NCBI RefSeq assembly: GCF_001429245.1
Contig: NZ_LMJE01000007.1
Span: 1,023,559-1,087,558 of the forward strand
From: Rhizobium sp. Root274
Lineage (GTDB): Bacteria; Pseudomonadota; Alphaproteobacteria; Rhizobiales; Rhizobiaceae
Direction: 5' to 3'
Length of the DNA: 64,000 nt
The notes beneath the pieces are model-generated. The model saw nothing but the letters and a program-made list of their open reading frames with translations. It did not search any database and had not been told where the DNA came from. Within the stretch, counting starts at the first letter, position 1; each line of letters starts with the position of its first letter. A program made the position numbers and the translations under genes. Below, piece by piece: positions 26,849 to 34,143 of this stretch.

Positions 26849-27073
26849 CTAGATCAGGATCCACAACAGCAGCACAACCGCCAGGGCGGCCAGAGCCGCG
26901 ATCACAAGGGTGGTGAAACGGCCGTAGACCGGTGGGACCTGAGATTCGAGATCGCGGTCCAAGCCTGCGTCTTGAGCGATCGCTCTGTTGCGTGCATCGA
27001 CTTTCCGCGAGGAGGGAGATTGATCGTCCTCACCCGCAGAACCAGAATTCCCTGCCGGATCAAGGTCACTCAT
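26849..27073 (-). CDS. Small hypothetical membrane protein
   Basis: A 74-residue protein with a hydrophilic, acidic N-terminal half (SDLDPAGNSGSAGEDDQSPS) and one C-terminal transmembrane helix (FTTLVIAALAALAVVLLLWI). No family recognised. The ATG overlaps the stop of the preceding gene (ATGA), so it is the second gene of an EcfG-controlled two-gene operon. Confidence 0.75.
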   Translation of the reverse strand: MSDLDPAGNSGSAGEDDQSPSSRKVDARNRAIAQDAGLDRDLESQVPPVYGRFTTLVIAALAALAVVLLLWILI

Positions 27074-27417
27074 CGGATATCCTGAAAACGCTCGACTGGG
27101 ACCGGAATGCGCGTCGGCATGACCAAGGCCTGCGCCTCGACAGGACGCGCGATGGGGGCGGTCTGATTAAGAGCAACAAGCTTGGCAGGATCGATTTCCT
27201 GACGGATCGTCTTGCCGGCCACCAGATCAGCACTTACCGGCACGCAATCACCATAGACCAATTTGGCCATTGTTCTCGCATGGGCGAGTTCTTTGCTCAG
27301 AGCCGCAAAGCAAGCGTCATCGTTCTGGTAAGAGATAACGGCGACCGGCTCTTCCAGACACGTCGCATCCTGCGGGTGGCAGGCAACGATGATCATTAGG
27401 GCTGCCATACTGTTCAT
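27070..27417 (-). CDS. Hypothetical exported or lipoprotein-like protein
   Basis: A 115-residue protein beginning with a short hydrophobic stretch and a lipobox-like IVAC (Cys13), though without the usual positive n-region. Three further Cys (20, 36 and 59) could form disulphides, which fits export. I recognise no domain. ATG 27417 follows GGAG. An EcfG-type promoter lies 28 bases upstream, so it belongs to the general stress regulon. Confidence 0.72.
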   Translation of the reverse strand: MNSMAALMIIVACHPQDATCLEEPVAVISYQNDDACFAALSKELAHARTMAKLVYGDCVPVSADLVAGKTIRQEIDPAKLVALNQTAPIARPVEAQALVMPTRIPVPVERFQDIR

Positions 27418-27444
27418 GACCGGTCTCCACGTTACTGAAGTGTT

Positions 27445-27470
27445 AACGCGAGATAACGGTCGAATGTTCC
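27445..27470 (-). promoter_or_regulatory. EcfG-type promoter of the two-gene hypothetical operon
   Basis: On the minus strand GGAAC (27470-27466), 17-base spacer, CGTT (27448-27445). Consensus with the longer allowed spacer. Confidence 0.8.
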
Positions 27471-27492
27471 GGTTAGCCTTGAGATCTAAGGC

Positions 27493-28578
27493 TCAGGAAG
27501 GAACGGCAAGCGCCGAGGAGCGGATCAGAGAGTGGATATATCGAAGCTTGTCGAAGACCGGCTCTGACAACACGAAGGGATAAAGGTCCGGCTGGCCCAT
27601 GCTGCGGTTGATGCTGTTGATGGCAAGCGTCAACGGCACCCATGCGCGGATCAGCGATTCGATCGTCCCGCTGCCGTAACTGTCGAAAGTGCGGCGCAGT
27701 TCGATCCCGACCGCATCCGTCTCCACATCCGGATTGGTTCGCAACCCGAATGCGTCTGCCGTATCGAGCGCGTCCACGATATGGAAATAATGCGCGAACG
27801 TCTCCGCGAAGTCTTCCCAGGGATGGCTCGCCGCATAGGCGGAAATAAAGCTCTGCTCCCAGCCGAGACCAGGGCCCTCGGCATAATGCCGCTCCAGCGC
27901 CTCGCCGTAATCAAGCCGTTCGTCGCCGAAGACGCGGCGAAAGTCTTCGAAGGCACCGCGGTCGCGCACGAGGACGTTCCAGTAGTAATGGGCAACCTCA
28001 TGGCGGAAGTGACCAAGCAGGGTGCGGAACGGCTCGCCAAGCGCCACCCGCCGGGCTTCCCGCTCCGGATCAGAAGCCTCGGCGATGTTGAGCGTGATTA
28101 GCCCTTCGGCATGACCGGTCAGCACATGCGCCTCCTCACCCTCCGCGCCCGGATCATCGGCGAGAAAGGCGAAACCAAGACCCTTTTCCGGATCCTCCGT
28201 TCGCGTCACCAATGGCAACCGGAAGCGCAGCAGCGAATAGAACAGGCCCCGTTTCGCGAGCTCGATCTTCTGCCAGTTGAACTGGTTATCGGACAGCGTG
28301 AGATCGGGAATGGTGACATTGTGCCGGCAGGCCACACAGAAGCCAGATGGGTCGCCGTCATCGACCAGCCAATTGCAGCCGCCAATGGCGGAGTTGGAGC
28401 AAGGCATGACAGCCCCGATTGCCGACTGACCAAAGGACAAGATGGGCGTGCCTTCGGGATCGAGCGCGATCATCTCAAGTGCCGCTGGCCGGAAGGCAAG
28501 GCGGGCGCCACAGGTGACGCAACCTGTGTTTTCGAAGTGGACGACATTCGTGCAGTTGCTGCAGGTAAACAGGCGCAT
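27493..28578 (-). CDS. Zinc-ribbon and zinc-metallopeptidase-like protein
   Basis: A 361-residue protein. The N-terminus holds two Cys clusters: C6-x2-C9 with C20-x2-C23 and C60, C68 with C81-x2-C84, forming zinc ribbons. A gluzincin-type motif HEVAH is at 193-197 followed by YYWNVLVRD, in a domain of the putative zinc-binding metallopeptidase type. Its role is not known. ATG 28578 is preferred to the upstream GTG 28590. Encoded between the EcfG-controlled genes and the histidine kinase, 45 bases downstream of the kinase stop; no EcfG promoter was seen directly in front. Confidence 0.8.
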   Translation of the reverse strand: MRLFTCSNCTNVVHFENTGCVTCGARLAFRPAALEMIALDPEGTPILSFGQSAIGAVMPCSNSAIGGCNWLVDDGDPSGFCVACRHNVTIPDLTLSDNQFNWQKIELAKRGLFYSLLRFRLPLVTRTEDPEKGLGFAFLADDPGAEGEEAHVLTGHAEGLITLNIAEASDPEREARRVALGEPFRTLLGHFRHEVAHYYWNVLVRDRGAFEDFRRVFGDERLDYGEALERHYAEGPGLGWEQSFISAYAASHPWEDFAETFAHYFHIVDALDTADAFGLRTNPDVETDAVGIELRRTFDSYGSGTIESLIRAWVPLTLAINSINRSMGQPDLYPFVLSEPVFDKLRYIHSLIRSSALAVPS

Positions 28579-28623
28579 GACAGATCTCACAGGTGAGCAG
28601 GGCGCCGCGAGGGCAAGGGCACG

Positions 28624-29643
28624 TCAGTCGAAGGTCTCGAGCGGGAAGGTCAGCTCGTAACGCACAAGGCCATTCTTCAGCTCATGCCAGGCTTGGCCAT
28701 TGACCGATGAAGGCACGACCCGCTCAAGCACTGTGCTGCCGAACCGGCTCGCCTTGACATCCTTGCTATCGTCCTGGCCGGCAAACGGCTCCTTCCAGGT
28801 GATGGTGACGACCGGGCCATCCGGCAACTCATGACGTCGGCATGACACCTCGATCGGCAAACGCCGCTGCAGGAAGTCGCCATGACTGACGGCATTCACC
28901 ACCAGCTCGTGCAGCGCCAAACCGATGTGAAGCGACGCGTTCGGCGTGAGCAGAACATCGTCGCCTGAGACCTGCACGAGGTCGGCATTTTCCTGGACAT
29001 ACCGCTCGACCTGCTGCTTCAGCAGATCCCGGAAATACGCACCCCGCCAGCTGGAATCGGTAATCAGATCCTGCGACTGGGATAGCGCATGCAACCGGCC
29101 CCGGAACTTGCCGAGGAACATCTGCAAAGTCCCGGAATACCGCGCCGTTTGAGACGCGATACTCTGGATGATGGCGAGCAGGTTTTTCGATCGGTGGCTG
29201 ACCTCGCGCAACAAGGCGCGGAGTAGCCTCTCCCGGCGCCGGTCTTCGGTGCGGTCGATAACGACGGTGATCAGGTGGAGGTCGTGATCATCCATCTCCA
29301 CCAACCGGCAGCGAAACTCGAAGAAGGTGTCGTCACCGGCTTCGATTTCCAGCTCCGCCCGGTCGCCTGGTCTGGAAAGGCCTGACTTCATCTCGGCCAG
29401 TCGCTCGCCGATCTCCTTGCCGAAGACAGAATCGTCTGTGGGCTGCGTGCCCGGCGTCAGCTTCCAACGCGGCGGCAGCGTCGTGATGCAGACATAGGTC
29501 CCATCGCGATCCTGCAGAATGAGGCTTGCACCCATGTCGATCAGTGCGGTTATGAAGAACTCACGCAGCTGGTCCTCGCCGCGCTGAGGTTCAAACCATG
29601 TCAACCGATGTACCAAGTGAAATGCTCCGCCGTTTGTCGGCAC
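28624..29643 (-). CDS. Sensor histidine kinase, HWE/HisKA_2-type, PAS-containing
   Basis: A 339-residue cytoplasmic kinase. A PAS-like sensor region spans about 25-135 (GASLILQDRDGTYVCITTLP). The dimerisation/phosphoacceptor helix is LLREVSHRSKNLLAIIQSIA with His150; the ATP-binding region has LHELVVNAVSHG and WKEPFAG. This family supplies the kinases that phosphorylate PhyR, and phyR is the next gene upstream on the same strand. The start at 29643 is a GTG with a weak ribosome-binding site, so the exact N-terminus is uncertain. Confidence 0.88.
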   Translation of the reverse strand: MPTNGGAFHLVHRLTWFEPQRGEDQLREFFITALIDMGASLILQDRDGTYVCITTLPPRWKLTPGTQPTDDSVFGKEIGERLAEMKSGLSRPGDRAELEIEAGDDTFFEFRCRLVEMDDHDLHLITVVIDRTEDRRRERLLRALLREVSHRSKNLLAIIQSIASQTARYSGTLQMFLGKFRGRLHALSQSQDLITDSSWRGAYFRDLLKQQVERYVQENADLVQVSGDDVLLTPNASLHIGLALHELVVNAVSHGDFLQRRLPIEVSCRRHELPDGPVVTITWKEPFAGQDDSKDVKASRFGSTVLERVVPSSVNGQAWHELKNGLVRYELTFPLETFD

Positions 29644-29703
29644 TTCGGCTTCCTGCGGCTCGGATGAACCGCAGATTGGCCGAACTCTATGCGATCGCGC
29701 GCC

Positions 29704-30498
29704 TTATGCCTGTTCTGCTACCCGTTCGTTGAAAAACAATGCCTGGCTGATGAGTGCCTTGACCATGTCCGGGTTGAACGGCTTCGTGACGAGAAAGGCC
29801 GGCTCCGGCCGTTCGCCCGTCAGGAGCCGTTCCGGGAAGGCCGTGATGAAAATGACCGGGATGGTGTCGACTTTGAGGATGTCATTGACCGCGTCGATCC
29901 CGGAGCTGCCATCGGCGAGCTGGATATCGGCGAGAACCATTTTCGGATTTGTCCGCTTGTAGAGGTCGACCGCTTCGGCATGGGTGCGGGCGATCCCGGT
30001 GACCCTGTGGCCGAGGTCTTCGACCATCTGCTCGATATCGAGCGCGATCAGAGGCTCGTCCTCGATGATCATGATATCCGTCGCCACCTGGCGGGAGATT
30101 TCCATGGAGGCCTCATTGAACAGAGCGTTGAATTCGGCTTCCGTCACGCGCAGCACGCTGGCTGCTTCCGACGTCGAGAAACCTTCGACAGTGATGAGCA
30201 GGAAGGCGTGACGCGCCCGTGTCGGCACCGTCGCCAGATTGGCTGCCGCCCGCTTTTCCCATGCGAAGGGCGAAACAATCTGCGGCAGCTCGACCTTGGT
30301 GGAATCATAGATTGTTACGAACAGCCGATAGAGCGCGACACGGTCGTCGCCCGTGTCCGGAAAGATGGAGATATCAGCGATCAACGCCTCCAGCACCGCT
30401 GCGACATAAGCGTCCCCGGATGTCTGCGAACCGGTGACGGCGCGAGCATAGCGCCGCAGGTAAGGAAGGTGGACAGCGACGCGGGCGGTAAGGGACAT
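29704..30498 (-). CDS. phyR: General stress response regulator PhyR (anti-anti-sigma factor)
   Basis: A 264-residue regulator: an N-terminal sigma-like domain (about 1-130, with LPYLRRYARAVTGSQTSGDA and TVEGFSTSEAASVLRVTEAE) and a C-terminal receiver domain with Glu146-Asp147, phosphoacceptor Asp191 (MVLADIQ) and Lys239 (VTKPF). Phosphorylated PhyR binds NepR and frees EcfG. ATG 30498 is chosen because GGAGAA precedes it; the longer frame from 30552 would cover the promoter. It has its own EcfG promoter and is divergent from a second NepR-type gene. Confidence 0.95.
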   Translation of the reverse strand: MSLTARVAVHLPYLRRYARAVTGSQTSGDAYVAAVLEALIADISIFPDTGDDRVALYRLFVTIYDSTKVELPQIVSPFAWEKRAAANLATVPTRARHAFLLITVEGFSTSEAASVLRVTEAEFNALFNEASMEISRQVATDIMIIEDEPLIALDIEQMVEDLGHRVTGIARTHAEAVDLYKRTNPKMVLADIQLADGSSGIDAVNDILKVDTIPVIFITAFPERLLTGERPEPAFLVTKPFNPDMVKALISQALFFNERVAEQA

Positions 30499-30542
30499 GC
30501 AGTTCTCCAATCGAAGTGGAATAAGGTGCGGACTCGGCTGAA

Positions 30543-30567
30543 AACGCGCCATTCAAAAAAGAGTTCC
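30543..30567 (-). promoter_or_regulatory. EcfG-type promoter of phyR
   Basis: On the minus strand GGAAC (30567-30563), 16-base spacer, CGTT (30546-30543). Exact consensus, 45 bases upstream of the phyR ATG. Confidence 0.87.
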
Positions 30568-30574
30568 GCCTGTC

Positions 30575-30599
30575 GGAACTTTTTTGCATGATGAAACTT
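30575..30599 (+). promoter_or_regulatory. Probable EcfG-type promoter of the second NepR-type gene
   Basis: GGAAC (30575-30579), then 18 bases to TT (30598-30599). The -10 is acTT, weaker than cGTT. It is back to back with the phyR promoter, the two GGAAC boxes lying 7 bases apart. Confidence 0.55.
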
Positions 30600-30657
30600 A
30601 ACAGGCTAATCCTGATAGACACAATCTCGAACCGAGAAACAATGGAACGTGAAGAAC

Positions 30658-30849
30658 ATGGCTGGCAACCCTCCGGACAAACCGGAAAAATCGAAGACAC
30701 GCTCCGACACCCAGCGCCAGAATGCCAATGCCCTCATCGCCACGAAACTCCGCGGTTACTACGACGGCATCATTGAAGAAGGCACACCCACCCATCTGCT
30801 AGACCTGCTTGAGCGCCTCCATGAGGCGGAAACCAAAGCGAAGAAGTAA
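30658..30849 (+). CDS. NepR-family anti-sigma factor, copy 2
   Basis: A 63-residue protein with the NepR core ALIATKLRGYYDGIIEEGTP then THLLDLLERLHEAE. It is a paralogue of the nepR next to ecfG and lies divergently from phyR. Sinorhizobium is known to have two such anti-sigma factors (RsiA1 and RsiA2), so dual NepR control fits. ATG 30658 is chosen; a GTG at 30649 is in frame. The N-terminal 25 residues are polar and probably disordered. Confidence 0.85.
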   Translation: MAGNPPDKPEKSKTRSDTQRQNANALIATKLRGYYDGIIEEGTPTHLLDLLERLHEAETKAKK

Positions 30850-30862
30850 GGCCCAAAGAGAA

Positions 30863-30890
30863 AAGGACCAGACCGCCGGGTCTGATCCTT
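30863..30890 (+). terminator. Terminator after the second NepR-type gene
   Basis: AAGGACCAGACC (30863-30874), loop GCCG, GGTCTGATCCTT (30879-30890): a 12-base stem with one mismatch, followed by GCTGATTTT. It lies between convergent genes. Confidence 0.7.
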
Positions 30891-30904
30891 GCTGATTTTG
30901 ACGC

Positions 30905-31351
30905 TTAGTCGCGGTAGTCGCGACCGGAATTCTGCATGCGGGTCACGCCATAGACGAGCGCCGCGATCGTTGCCGCCCCGAGAAGCGAACGCCCTTTGAT
31001 CAAAGCCGGCACGCCAGCCAGAAGTTGAAGCGTCATCGGATCGGGCAGCCTTGCCTTGGCTGCTCTTTGACGAGCTTCCGCCTTCAACTCGGTCCGATGG
31101 TTCTTGGCCTGTATGACGGCAACAACGATGAGTGCACAGACACCCGTCACGCCGGCAATGATGAGGGCAGCCAAGGGTCCGCCAAGCATTTCCGCAAGAT
31201 AGAGACCAGCGGCAATGAGAAGCCCCACATAGGCTGTCAGGCCTAGGACCGCGACCACCGCCCCACCGACAAGAAGTCGAGTGAAGCGGCGGGCGGTCGG
31301 CTTGACCTTACCAAAGGCGAGGATGCCGATTTGCTGAAACAATGGCAGCAT
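30905..31351 (-). CDS. Membrane protein, YqjE/holin-superfamily-like
   Basis: A 148-residue protein with two adjacent transmembrane helices (LLVGGAVVAVLGLTAYVGLL and LAALIIAGVTGVCALIVVAV), a basic cytoplasmic stretch (KNHRTELKAEARQRAAKARL) and a weaker C-terminal helix. The layout resembles the YqjE (DUF1469) proteins usually found after YqjD, which is exactly its position: it starts 2 bases after the YqjD-like gene. Family placement is tentative. It would be read from the EcfG promoter at 31763. Confidence 0.75.
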   Translation of the reverse strand: MLPLFQQIGILAFGKVKPTARRFTRLLVGGAVVAVLGLTAYVGLLIAAGLYLAEMLGGPLAALIIAGVTGVCALIVVAVIQAKNHRTELKAEARQRAAKARLPDPMTLQLLAGVPALIKGRSLLGAATIAALVYGVTRMQNSGRDYRD

Positions 31352-31353
31352 GA

Positions 31354-31719
31354 TCAGCGCCGGCTGAGTAGGGCGAGTACGTAGCCGACGCCAGCGGCCA
31401 TGGCCAGCGACTGCAGCGGCTTGGCGCGGACATAAGCTTCCAGATCCTCTTCCGCATTCGCAATCGTCTCGCGGGCGCTATCCATATACTGCTGCGAAGT
31501 CTCGCCAGCCTGACGGATCTTGCCGCTGCTGAAGGAAGCGACCGTCTGGGTCAGGGCAGCAATGTCGCTGCGGAGGTTCGCAATCTCAGCCTGGACATCG
31601 CTTCCGGTTGCCGGCGAATTCGCGCTGGAGTTCGCCGAAGCGGCAGCATCGATGCGATCGGCAATCTCGTCTGCGCCGCTCTTGATCTTGTTGTTCGAAG
31701 CGCTCGGTACCTGAGCCAT
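31354..31719 (-). CDS. ElaB/YqjD (DUF883)-like stress protein
   Basis: A 121-residue protein: a long helical, coiled-coil-like region (VQAEIANLRSDIAALTQTVA to ETIANAEEDLEAYVRAKPLQ) and a C-terminal membrane helix ending in LLSRR. The RAKP motif before the helix is typical of YqjD/ElaB proteins, which are inner-membrane proteins linked to stationary phase and ribosome association in E. coli. First gene of an EcfG-controlled two-gene operon. Confidence 0.88.
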   Translation of the reverse strand: MAQVPSASNNKIKSGADEIADRIDAAASANSSANSPATGSDVQAEIANLRSDIAALTQTVASFSSGKIRQAGETSQQYMDSARETIANAEEDLEAYVRAKPLQSLAMAAGVGYVLALLSRR

Positions 31720-31762
31720 GATTGCTCTCCATTGAGTAATTGATCGTCGGGTTCGCTTTCAG

Positions 31763-31787
31763 AACGCCAGACAGTCGAGAGTGTTCC
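31763..31787 (-). promoter_or_regulatory. EcfG-type promoter of the YqjD-YqjE-like operon
   Basis: On the minus strand GGAAC (31787-31783), 16-base spacer, CGTT (31766-31763). Exact consensus, 44 bases upstream of the start codon. Confidence 0.87.
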
Positions 31788-31893
31788 ATCAGGGTCTCAA
31801 TTCTTGGAAGCAGCCACTCCCCTGGAGTGCTCCCCTTCGTCCGGCCTCCTGGCCACTGCTCACCTCAAGGCGGAAGAAGAAGATGATGATGAT

Positions 31894-31918
31894 GGAACTT
31901 CCGATGCAAGTTCTCGTT
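31894..31918 (+). promoter_or_regulatory. EcfG-type promoter of the CsbD gene
   Basis: GGAAC (31894-31898), 16-base spacer, CGTT (31915-31918). Exact consensus, 52 bases upstream of the start codon. Confidence 0.88.
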
Positions 31919-31970
31919 TTCGGACCGAGGACACCGAGCCTCGACCAACACCAGACACGAGAGATATCCG

Positions 31971-32168
31971 ATGAATTGGAATCAGATCGAAGGCAATTGG
32001 GAGCAGTTCAAGGGCAAGGCCCAGACCCAGTGGGGCAAGCTCACCGGTGACGATCTCGACGTGATCGCTGGCAAGCGCAAGGAACTCTCGGGCAAGATCC
32101 AGGCTGCCTACGGCCGGACCCAGGAAGAAGCCGATCGTGAGATCGACGACTGGATGAGCCGAAACTGA
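31971..32168 (+). CDS. CsbD family stress protein
   Basis: A 65-residue hydrophilic protein beginning MNWNQIEGNWEQFKGKAQTQ, the CsbD signature, with GKLTGDDLDVIAGKRKELSG. CsbD proteins are abundant under general stress in many bacteria; their biochemical role is unknown. The gene has its own EcfG promoter and a strong terminator, so it is a one-gene unit. Confidence 0.95.
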   Translation: MNWNQIEGNWEQFKGKAQTQWGKLTGDDLDVIAGKRKELSGKIQAAYGRTQEEADREIDDWMSRN

Positions 32169-32192
32169 GCAGTTCACTTGTAGATGCAGAGA

Positions 32193-32221
32193 CCCGGAAG
32201 CACCCGCTTCCGGGTTTTTTT
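32193..32221 (+). terminator. Rho-independent terminator after the CsbD gene
   Basis: CCCGGAAGC (32193-32201), loop ACCC, GCTTCCGGG (32206-32214), then seven T (32215-32221). A textbook intrinsic terminator. Confidence 0.95.
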
Positions 32222-32228
32222 GTTGGCC

Positions 32229-33083
32229 TCAGGCAGCCGTCGTTGCGCCGTAGGTCACGCCTTTTTCCTTCAGCCAGCGCCGATAGGCGATCGACGACGC
32301 ATCTGCGCGCGTCGGGATTTCCTTGCGCGGCTCAAGCGGCAGAAGCACCGGCCTCTGGTTCTCCAGAATGATCCGGTCCTGCAGGAAGATCATCTGCTGG
32401 AAATGAATGAGCTCCGTCGTCGTCGAGACATCGTCGATCAGATACATGATCGGATGCGCCCGGCAGCGGCCCGGATCGAGCGGCTGGACGAAGAGCCCGA
32501 TGACATCCCAGCGATTGGCCGCGTTCGGACAGGTCTTGTAGAGGATCGTCGTGAACGGCGTCATCACCCGGTACATGTATTGCGTGGTGATCCCGTCCTG
32601 CGCCGACAGAGCCGCCTGCGGCTGGAAGAAGGTGCAGTTGGTGGCCCAGACCTCGTCTTCCTCGCGCCGGATTTCAACATCGTAGCTCTGCACTTCCGTA
32701 TGCGGTTCAGCCCCCAGAACATCCGTATGCACGAAGGGGAAATGCGCCATGTCGAGAAAGTTCTCGACGATGCGAAGCCCTGACGCCTTCACGGTCACGA
32801 CACCGCAGGGCACGTAGCGCCGATCAGGCTCGTCGGCCTCCGGCAACGGAAAAATCTCGCGCTCGGGCTGGCCGAGCGTCGCCCAGAGAAAGCCGAAGCG
32901 ATGGCGCAGCGGCAGCGGCTCGGCCCGCCCCTCGGCAAAGACTTCAATCGCCCCATCCGCCTGTTTGAGGACGGTGAGATCCGTCCCCAGCAAGCGGTTC
33001 TGCGATCGGCCCACGGGGATCACCGCCTCGGTATCGAGCACATACCACTGATGAAGCGACGCCTTGTCGATACCGTTCTGCAT
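32229..33083 (-). CDS. Rieske-type oxygenase catalytic subunit lacking the Rieske cluster (NdmC-like architecture)
   Basis: A 284-residue protein homologous to the alpha subunits of Rieske non-haem iron oxygenases. The mononuclear iron site is intact: Asn108, Asp111, His114 and His119 in ENFLDMAHFPFVHTD, and the carboxylate ligand in FLQDRIILENQ. The N-terminus retains the outer strands of a Rieske domain (LLGTDLTVLKQADGAIEVFA, then RFGFLWATLGQP), but the cluster-binding CxH and CxxH segments between them are missing. Electrons must come from another protein; the divergent gene at 33478 encodes one with an intact cluster. ATG 33083 is chosen since the extension from 33209 does not look coding. 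Confidence 0.85.
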   Translation of the reverse strand: MQNGIDKASLHQWYVLDTEAVIPVGRSQNRLLGTDLTVLKQADGAIEVFAEGRAEPLPLRHRFGFLWATLGQPEREIFPLPEADEPDRRYVPCGVVTVKASGLRIVENFLDMAHFPFVHTDVLGAEPHTEVQSYDVEIRREEDEVWATNCTFFQPQAALSAQDGITTQYMYRVMTPFTTILYKTCPNAANRWDVIGLFVQPLDPGRCRAHPIMYLIDDVSTTTELIHFQQMIFLQDRIILENQRPVLLPLEPRKEIPTRADASSIAYRRWLKEKGVTYGATTAA

Positions 33084-33199
33084 GGTCTGTCTTTCCTCTG
33101 GAGCATGGGAGAAACCGCTTGAAACCCGATCTCGCCCGCCGCTAGATTGCCCAAAAATTAGAGCGCGCACAATTGCAAGGCAACACTGATCCCCATCCG

Positions 33200-33481
33200 A
33201 TGACGGCAAAGGCCGACCATAGGACCGTCGGCTTCACCTTTTCCGGAAGGCTGGAGCCGCAGGGCTTCATTGCGTTCGCCGAACATCGTGCAGCGCGCCT
33301 GTCACTCGGCCTGAAGATTGCGGCCTGCGACCACGAGCGCTGCCGCCTGACGCTGTCGGGACCGGAAGCCCTGATCGACGCCTTCGAAATGGCCGTCAGC
33401 CTCGGTCCTTATGACAGCATCGTGCTCGACGTATCGCGATTTCAGTCCAACGAAGACCTGCCGGAAAAGGCCCTACCATGA
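33200..33481 (+). CDS. Acylphosphatase-like small protein, catalytic Arg absent
   Basis: A 93-residue protein that reads as an acylphosphatase-like fold: FTFSGRLEPQGFIAFAEHRA then LSLGLKIAACD, compared with the family GRVQGVGFRxF...A..LGL.G. The Arg of GFR is Ile here and the catalytic Asn is not seen, so enzyme activity is doubtful. It overlaps the Rieske protein start by 4 bases (ATGA), so the two are coupled. The start is uncertain: ATG 33200 has no clear ribosome-binding site and TTG 33173 is in frame. Confidence 0.6.
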   Translation: MTAKADHRTVGFTFSGRLEPQGFIAFAEHRAARLSLGLKIAACDHERCRLTLSGPEALIDAFEMAVSLGPYDSIVLDVSRFQSNEDLPEKALP

Positions 33482-34143
33482 CACCAGCCTGGATCCCCGT
33501 TGCTCTCTCGGCCGACATCGAAGCCGGCACCTCTGCCGGAACGCTCGTCAACGGCGAGGAGCGCGTCGTCTGGCGTGACGACAAGGGCGCGATCCATGTC
33601 TGGGAAGATCGCTGTCCGCATCGCGGCATGCGCATGAGCTTCGGCTTCGTGCGCGGCGACCACATTGCCTGCCTCTATCACGGCTGGCGCTACGACACGG
33701 GCGGCCAATGTCGCTACATTCCGGCACACCCCGATCTCGAGGTGCCCCAGACGATCAAGGTCCCGACCTTCGCCGCAACCGAACGCGCCGGCATCATCTG
33801 GATGGCACCGGAAGGGGCAGATGCAGCTGAGCTTTCGGCACTTCCTGAGACGGCTGAACCAGTTCGCAGCCTCTTCCTCGACATGCCAGCAGAAGCGGCT
33901 CTCTCGGCGGTAAAGACAGCACTGCCCGAAGGCTACGGCGTGAGCGCCACCACTGCCGCAACACTCACCCTGCAAGGCAACGACGTGACTGTCCTGATCG
34001 CAGCCCAGCCCCGCGACGCCGGCCGGACGGCCCTGCACATCACGGTGGTCGGAAACGCATCCGCAGCCATTCGCCGCACCCTCGCGCTCTGGGCCATTGA
34101 TCTCCGCAACCGCCTCGAAGCCCATACGACGGAGGCCGCGTGA
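33478..34143 (+). CDS. Rieske [2Fe-2S] protein with a C-terminal domain of unknown function
   Basis: A 221-residue protein. The Rieske cluster ligands are Cys46-x-His48 (EDRCPHRG) and Cys65-x2-His68 (ACLYHGWRYD), followed by GGQCRYIPAHPDLEVP as in oxygenase-type Rieske domains. Residues about 120-221 form a separate domain I do not recognise; no reductase or plant-type ferredoxin motif is present. It probably passes electrons to the cluster-less catalytic subunit encoded divergently. It overlaps both neighbours by a few bases, giving a three-gene operon with the acylphosphatase-like and GST genes. Confidence 0.88.
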   Translation: MTPAWIPVALSADIEAGTSAGTLVNGEERVVWRDDKGAIHVWEDRCPHRGMRMSFGFVRGDHIACLYHGWRYDTGGQCRYIPAHPDLEVPQTIKVPTFAATERAGIIWMAPEGADAAELSALPETAEPVRSLFLDMPAEAALSAVKTALPEGYGVSATTAATLTLQGNDVTVLIAAQPRDAGRTALHITVVGNASAAIRRTLALWAIDLRNRLEAHTTEAA

